Source: Filosporella fistucella
Taxonomy: Eukaryota > Ascomycota > Leotiomycetes > Helotiales
NCBI GenBank assembly: GCA_030077755.1
Contig: JAQJZZ010000021.1
Location: 1-64,000, forward strand
DNA: 64,000 bases
Direction: 5' to 3'
Shown: positions 59,277 through 64,000 of the stretch, in pieces
Layout of the letters: each line of letters opens with the position of its first letter
Numbering within the stretch: the stretch's first letter is position 1
Position numbers and translations under genes: made by a program
Notes under the pieces: generated by a model
The model's database searches: none
The model's input: only the letters and a program-made list of their open reading frames with translations
Told to the model about the DNA's origin: nothing

Positions 59277-60754
59277 ATGTCCTTACCATCTGCATATCTC
59301 GAATTGATCGACTCCCTCAACAAAGAGGTCGAGAAAGCAAAGCCAACAGACGCTCTACAATTCTGCGCCAATTTTTTCTTGCAGCGCCTCGAAATTGAAC
59401 GCAACAACGCCCAGTCTCCTTTGTCAACAAATACTCCACAGCCCGCTATGTCTGGCAGCACATTCCCTGGCCGCCTCGGCACGAACGTAAATCCTTTTGG
59501 CGGCCATGATGGAGGCAGCATTGGGAAAGAACAGCAAGTCAGTTCAGGTTCAATCTCCAAGGTGGTGGAAGAGGACGAGAATGACACAATTACATCCCCT
59601 ACAACTTCTACATTCGGTTTCACGAAGGGCACTTCGGTATTTGGAAGCCCTTTTGGTGGTGATGGCTCAGCAGAAGGGCCACCGTCATCATTTAAGCCAA
59701 CAGAAGGATTCCCAGCACATTATGGAATGGGACGACGAACCTCAGTCTCGGCTGAATCACTGAACCCCACAGCATCGTCGAATGATAACTGGTCTCCACC
59801 ATTCCATCCCAAGACGGATGATCAGATAACTCGATTGCGAGCCGCAATCTCGGGAAACTTTTTATTTAGTCATCTTGATGACGAGCAGACGTCTCAGGTA
59901 CTTGGAGCACTTGTTGAGAAGCCAATTCCTGCCAAGGGCATCAAGGTGAGTCTTGCGTCGGCATCTCCCCTCCCCATACGCTCTATCACCCTACTTACAC
60001 ATACCAACAATCCAATTGACAATCCATATACAAGCTTCTATACTAATGTATTTCTATATAGGTCATTACCCAGGGCGACCAGGGCGACTTCTTTTATGTG
60101 GTGGAGAAGGGTTCATTTGACGTATATGTCAATGCCACAGGTGCTTTGCAACCGGGTCCTGATGGATTGGGCAGTAACGTGGCAACGATTCAACCCGGTG
60201 GATCCTTTGGAGAACTTGCCCTCATGTACAACGCCCCAAGAGCTGCTACAGTCATTTCCGCAGAAGCTAGCTGCACTTTGTGGGCTCTTGACCGCATCAC
60301 CTTCCGTCGTATCCTTATGGATTCTACTTTTTCCCGTCGCCGTCTGTACGAAAGTTTTCTCGAAGAGGTACCTCTCCTATCTGCTCTTAGTAAATACGAA
60401 CGTTCCAAGATTGCAGACGCTCTTGAGACACAGAAATTCCCGCCTGGGACTACCATTATTAAGGAGGGTGACGTTGGCGAGGCTTTTTATCTCCTTGAGA
60501 GCGGTGAGGCCGAGGCATACAAGAGTGGCACTGAAAATCCAGTCAAGCGCTACAACAAGGGTGATTACTTTGGTGAGCTTGCACTACTAAATGATGCTCC
60601 TAGGGCGGCCAGCGTGGTAAGCAAGACAGAAGTCAAGGTCGCCACATTAGGCAAAGCCGGCTTCCAGCGACTCCTGGGCTCGGTTGAGAGCATCATGAGA
60701 AGGACAAAATATGATGAAGGGGTTGATGATGTAGATCCGCTGCACAGGGGATAA
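59277..60754 (+). CDS. PKAR: cAMP-dependent protein kinase regulatory subunit
   Basis: Two exons, 59277-59945 and 60062-60754, 453 residues. Residues 1-~40 form the dimerisation/docking helices (YLELIDSLNKEVEKAKPTDA). After a Ser/Gly-rich linker comes the inhibitor site RRTSVS with Arg153, Arg154 and Ser156; Ser at the phosphorylation position makes it type II-like, as in fungal Bcy1 proteins. Two cyclic-nucleotide-binding domains follow, with phosphate-binding cassettes FGELA...APRAA at 272-285 (Arg283) and FGELA...APRAA at 393-405 (Arg404); both keep the Glu and Arg that contact cAMP. It holds catalytic subunits inactive until cAMP binds. In filamentous fungi this governs growth, conidiation and nutrient response. 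The very long upstream spacer is usual for signalling genes. Confidence 0.96.
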
Positions 60755-61246
60755 AACCAAGGTCGATGAGGATGTGCTTTTGGTTTAGGAAGGCGTTAGA
60801 CATGGTTACGTTCGTTCACGAGATACAGCTAGCTTCGATGGCTCGGATACCTTTATTCAGAAAGCAATGACAACTCAGTGTTTATGATTGTTCAGAACAC
60901 GTAGATAATTCATTCCGCGCTATGACAGCCGAGTTGTTCTGAGGCTTAACTATCAATTAAGCTTCCTTTGAGACATTCGACCCTCAAGATGTGCGTGCCA
61001 GAGTTGACGGAACAGACATCATGGCATGGAGGTTCAAAGAGCTCTATCTGAATCAAATAGACCAGTGATAAACCCAAGTCTACTGAAACCTAGAGTTTAT
61101 GACATTCTCATTCGGTCTCGTTTCAACAAGTCCCTCAACTAAAGTCCTGTATTGGGTAGGATGTGGGCTATATCCCAGGGCATTCAGACGGTAAGGGCTC
61201 CGTCCATGTATGCCATGCCAGCCTTGCCCAAAATGATTCGCCATGA
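60755..61246. other. 3' intergenic region between PKA-R and SPF27 genes
   Basis: No gene seen; the 3' UTRs of two convergent genes. The plus-strand ORF that overlaps the next gene is an antisense shadow. Confidence 0.6.
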
Positions 61247-61891
61247 TCAGCGAGCGCCCTCCCTCCTCCTCTCTAGAATCTCTCTCCGCAAACCCTCAGC
61301 AGCGACCTCTGTTTCCAGCACTCGTCCGATACCCTTCTTCCATGTCTCTTGCAGACCCTTGATCTCTCCTCCAACAGCTTCTTGTGCGTTCTTTCTTTCG
61401 ATAGCCACGCCATCAATCTCTGCTTTTCGAGCCGCCAAGTCTCTCTCCAAATCTCGCAGTATATCCTCCAATTGCGAATTCCCGATCAACCAAGCATTCT
61501 TCCCATACTTCTCCAGCAGAGCTAGGTTTGTCTGTCTGCCAACAAGATAGGCTTGGCTGGTATAGGCTTTCTGGAGCGCTTCCCGCCACCTGGCCAAGGT
61601 CTCGGGATCCGTTTCGTCGCTATTTGGAGAGGTTGGTGGTGGTTCTTGGGCTTCGTAGCGCTTGGTGTCAATGGCTTTCAAAGGCTCCTTATTCTCGATT
61701 CGAATGAGCTCCATCTCAATCAGCGGGGAGAATTTTGGACTACGAAATGTTGGCATAGATGGGTGGTCGTTGTTTGAGGTCGAGGTACCAAGCTCCGTGG
61801 CGATGAGCGCGAGGGCGGCATTTCGTTCAGTGGCTGTGGGCTCGCTGTCTATGTATGGTAGAGAATCGTGGATTGTATTCGTGAGCGACAT
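61247..61891 (-). CDS. Pre-mRNA-splicing factor SPF27 (BCAS2/Cwf7 family)
   Basis: Single exon, 214 residues from ATG 61891 (MSLTNTIHDSLPYIDSEPT). The N-terminal DSLPYID, followed by an alpha-helical region and a charged coiled coil (LEDILRDLERDLAARKAEID ... GLQETWKKGIGRVLETEVA), matches the BCAS2/SPF27 family, where the YID motif near the start and a long C-terminal coil are constant. Family members are small core subunits of the Prp19/NineTeen complex that activates the spliceosome. The region WREALQKAYTSQAYLVGRQTN is the most conserved part. Length fits the family (about 190-230). Divergent from the ceramidase gene, 273 bp between start codons, which probably form a shared promoter. Confidence 0.85.
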   Translation of the reverse strand: MSLTNTIHDSLPYIDSEPTATERNAALALIATELGTSTSNNDHPSMPTFRSPKFSPLIEMELIRIENKEPLKAIDTKRYEAQEPPPTSPNSDETDPETLARWREALQKAYTSQAYLVGRQTNLALLEKYGKNAWLIGNSQLEDILRDLERDLAARKAEIDGVAIERKNAQEAVGGEIKGLQETWKKGIGRVLETEVAAEGLRREILERRREGAR

Positions 61892-62164
61892 GCTGGATTA
61901 TTGGTATGGAGTCTGAGGCGTACTGTTGAGATGGAGTCTGGAGGGCGAGGTTCGACTAAGTAAGTTTATCAAAAAAACGCGGCGTGTAGTTCCCGACTTT
62001 GTCGCCTTGCGCTCGAGGCTGCGATTCTCTGCTGAAAGCTCCTAGATCACAAGCTATTCGCAGCTGGCCTAGTTTGGCTCTATCAAGACGGCGATGACAC
62101 GAACCATCCACAACCCCAAGCGATATCCAGTGAGGTACTTGATGAGATTCTCGCCGAGACTATC

Positions 62165-64000
62165 ATGGAGGAAGTACACACTTTGAAGGCCGGTCCTTCC
62201 GCAGACTCGAGATGGGTGCGAAACCAGCCACTGTGGCGAAGACAAGATGGAGCTCTTGCTAAAGTATTATATATTGTTGTGATTTTTATCATGGGGTGTA
62301 TTGGATACAATTATGTTTCATTAGAATGGCAGATCAGGACTTGGAACTTCGCTGCCAAGATAGGCAATGGAGCAGGTTCCAGTGCCGCAAAAGGCAGCGA
62401 ATACCTACTTGGGGTCGGCAAGGCAGACATCACAGGGTAATCCAGTCTTTACGGTCTTGGATCTTCTTCTATCTAACCTGCTTTAGGCCGGTTGTTGAGA
62501 TCAACATGATGGGGTATGCGGATACGAAACAAGTCGGCTCGGGTCTTCGACAGAGGTTGTACTCTCGAGCTTTTATTGTTGGAGACACTTCAGAGCCCAA
62601 GGACAGATTCGTATATCTCGTCCTCGACACTCAGTCCGGAGATACAGCTATCAGGTATGGTATACTGAAGGGCCTGGCTGAGTTAGGACCAGACTTTGAA
62701 GTATACGGCCAGCATAATGTCGCAGTTACCGGCACACATTCTCATTCTGGCCCCGGAGCGTGGCTGAATTACCTCCTGCCGCAAATTACCAGCAAGGGTT
62801 TCGACAAGCAAAGTTACAGGGCAATAGTCGATGGCGCTATAATTTCTATTCAAAGAGCGCACCGGAACTTGCAACCGGGCTATCTCACTGCTGGTACCAC
62901 CAAAGTGGTCGGAGCAAATATCAATCGTAGCCTCTATGCATATCTGGCTAACCCAGAGTCAGAGAGAAACAGATACAATGAGAGTACCGAGGATGATGGC
63001 TCTGTTGAGAAGACGATGACTCTATTGAGGTTTCAGCGTAGTACAGATGGGAAAAATATTGGTATCCTCACCTGGTTCCCCACACACGGGACATCCATGT
63101 TGGGTAACAACACACTGATCTCGGGCGACAACAAAGGAGTAGCAGCAGCGTTGTTCGAGAAGAGCTTTTCTTCTGAAGATAGTGTGGCTAATGGCTTTGT
63201 GGCTGGCTTCTCTCAGGCCAACGTAGGTGATACGAGCCCAAATGTCCTCGGGGCTTGGTGCGAAGACGGCTCAGGCAAGGAATGCAGCTTCAAGAACAGC
63301 ACATGTAGTGATGGTAAGAGTCAATTCTGTCATGCTCGGGGGCCATTCTTTCGAATACAAGACAATGGTGCGGCATCCTGCTTTGAGATAGGCAGGAGAC
63401 AATTTCTACCTGCAAAAGCGTTATATGATTCCATCGATTCTACTGGCACTGCGGTTGTTGGATCTACGGTCAAATCCTTCCATACATTCCAGGACATGTC
63501 TAATTTCAGCTTCCCTTTGGCCAATGGCAGTTATGTGCAGACTTGCCCAGCGGCTCTTGGTTACTCGTTCGCGGCGGGAACGTCAGATGGACCTGGAGCT
63601 TTCGACTTCACACAAAATGACCCTAACACTCCAAATGCTTCTCCCGTCTGGCGAGTAGTATCTGGAGCTATCAAGGAACCAACAAAGCAACAGAAGCGCT
63701 GCCATTTTCCAAAGCCAATTCTACTTGATGTAGGTGAAATTACTACACCTTATCTGTGGACACCCAACGTGGTTGATGTCCAAGTGCTGCGCGTAGGTCA
63801 GTTCGTAATCATCGTCAGTCCCGGTGAAGCAACTACCATGGCAGGACGACGTTGGAAGGAGGCCATACATGATTCTGCTTCAACCTTGGCGCTGTCTGGC
63901 TCACCTTCAGTTGATCCCATCGTTGTGATCGGGGGTCCGGCAAACAGCTATACCCACTATATTGCAACGCCAGAGGAGTATGGCATCCAAAGATACGAGG
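62165..64000 (+). CDS. Neutral/alkaline ceramidase, 3' end beyond the window
   Basis: Exon 1 62165-62436, exon 2 from 62487 open to the window end; about 595 residues visible of the usual 700-800. ATG 62165 is the first in frame. Residues ~31-52 (LAKVLYIVVIFIMGCIGYNY) are a membrane anchor or uncleaved signal, so the enzyme is probably in the secretory pathway or at the surface. The ceramidase domain starts VGKADITGPVVEINMMGYAD. GTHSHSGPG (173-181) provides zinc-binding histidines, WFPTHGTSM another, and NVGDTSPN contains the expected active-site Ser (Ser341). It hydrolyses ceramide to sphingosine and fatty acid. Several Asn-x-Ser/Thr sites (SFKNSTCSD, MSNFS) fit a glycoprotein. The intron has standard GTAATC...TTTAG ends. 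Confidence 0.93.

Noticed and set aside
1..64000. tRNA, rRNA or other structured RNA genes
   Set aside because: No cloverleaf with A- and B-box signals and no rRNA text was recognised by eye; a covariance search could still find one.

Overview
The window comes from a filamentous ascomycete (Pezizomycotina; a leotiomycete is possible but unproven). The evidence is short GT-AG introns of about 50-200 nt, fungal housekeeping orthologues (DUG1, UBP14, ISU1, DBP3, RFT1, a PKA regulatory subunit, an SPF27-type splicing factor, a neutral ceramidase), and an 18-kb AT-rich block of transposon relics with C-to-T and G-to-A damage typical of repeat-induced point mutation (RIP).

Layout. (1) 1-11538: an almost complete, undamaged Ty3/gypsy-type LTR retrotransposon of about 11.6 kb; only the first ~60 bp of its 5' LTR lie outside the window. 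It carries gag-protease, a -1 frameshift signal, and pol (RT, RNase H, integrase). Between pol and the 3' LTR it has two further genes: an antisense ORF rich in Lys, Pro and Ser, and an 842-aa sense ORF whose C-terminal half has the residues of a PhyH-like 2-oxoglutarate/Fe(II) dioxygenase. A 13-bp GC-rich palindrome recurs in or beside each of its genes. (2) 11539-29790: an AT-rich graveyard holding a copia RNase H relic with its LTR, two minus-strand gypsy relics (one with a 389-bp LTR pair), a third gypsy relic, a second copia-type LTR, a young-looking solo LTR and an 11-bp tandem repeat. The intact retrotransposon sits inside one of these old LTRs. (3) 29973-31451: a Tc1/mariner element with three stop codons of RIP type. 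(4) 31676-64000: a normal gene arm.

Gene arm. Genes are arranged as alternating convergent and divergent pairs: DUG1 > < UBP14, ISU1 >, DBP3 > < RFT1, zinc-finger regulator > < CBM48 protein, PKA-R > < SPF27, then ceramidase > running off the window. The divergent pairs UBP14/ISU1, RFT1/regulator, CBM48/PKA-R and SPF27/ceramidase share upstream regions of 1.5, 4.3, 4.2 and 0.27 kb. These spacers are rich in short AGGT/ACCT repeats. The genes serve unrelated functions (glutathione turnover, ubiquitin recycling, Fe-S assembly, ribosome biogenesis, N-glycosylation, transcription, cAMP signalling, splicing, sphingolipid turnover) and do not form a cluster.

The most interesting system is the retrotransposon: a predicted frameshift pseudoknot, an internal polypurine tract, an antisense gene with its own TATA box, and a dioxygenase-like cargo gene that ends at the 3' LTR. 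All coordinates, splice sites and residue numbers were read by hand; no search was run.
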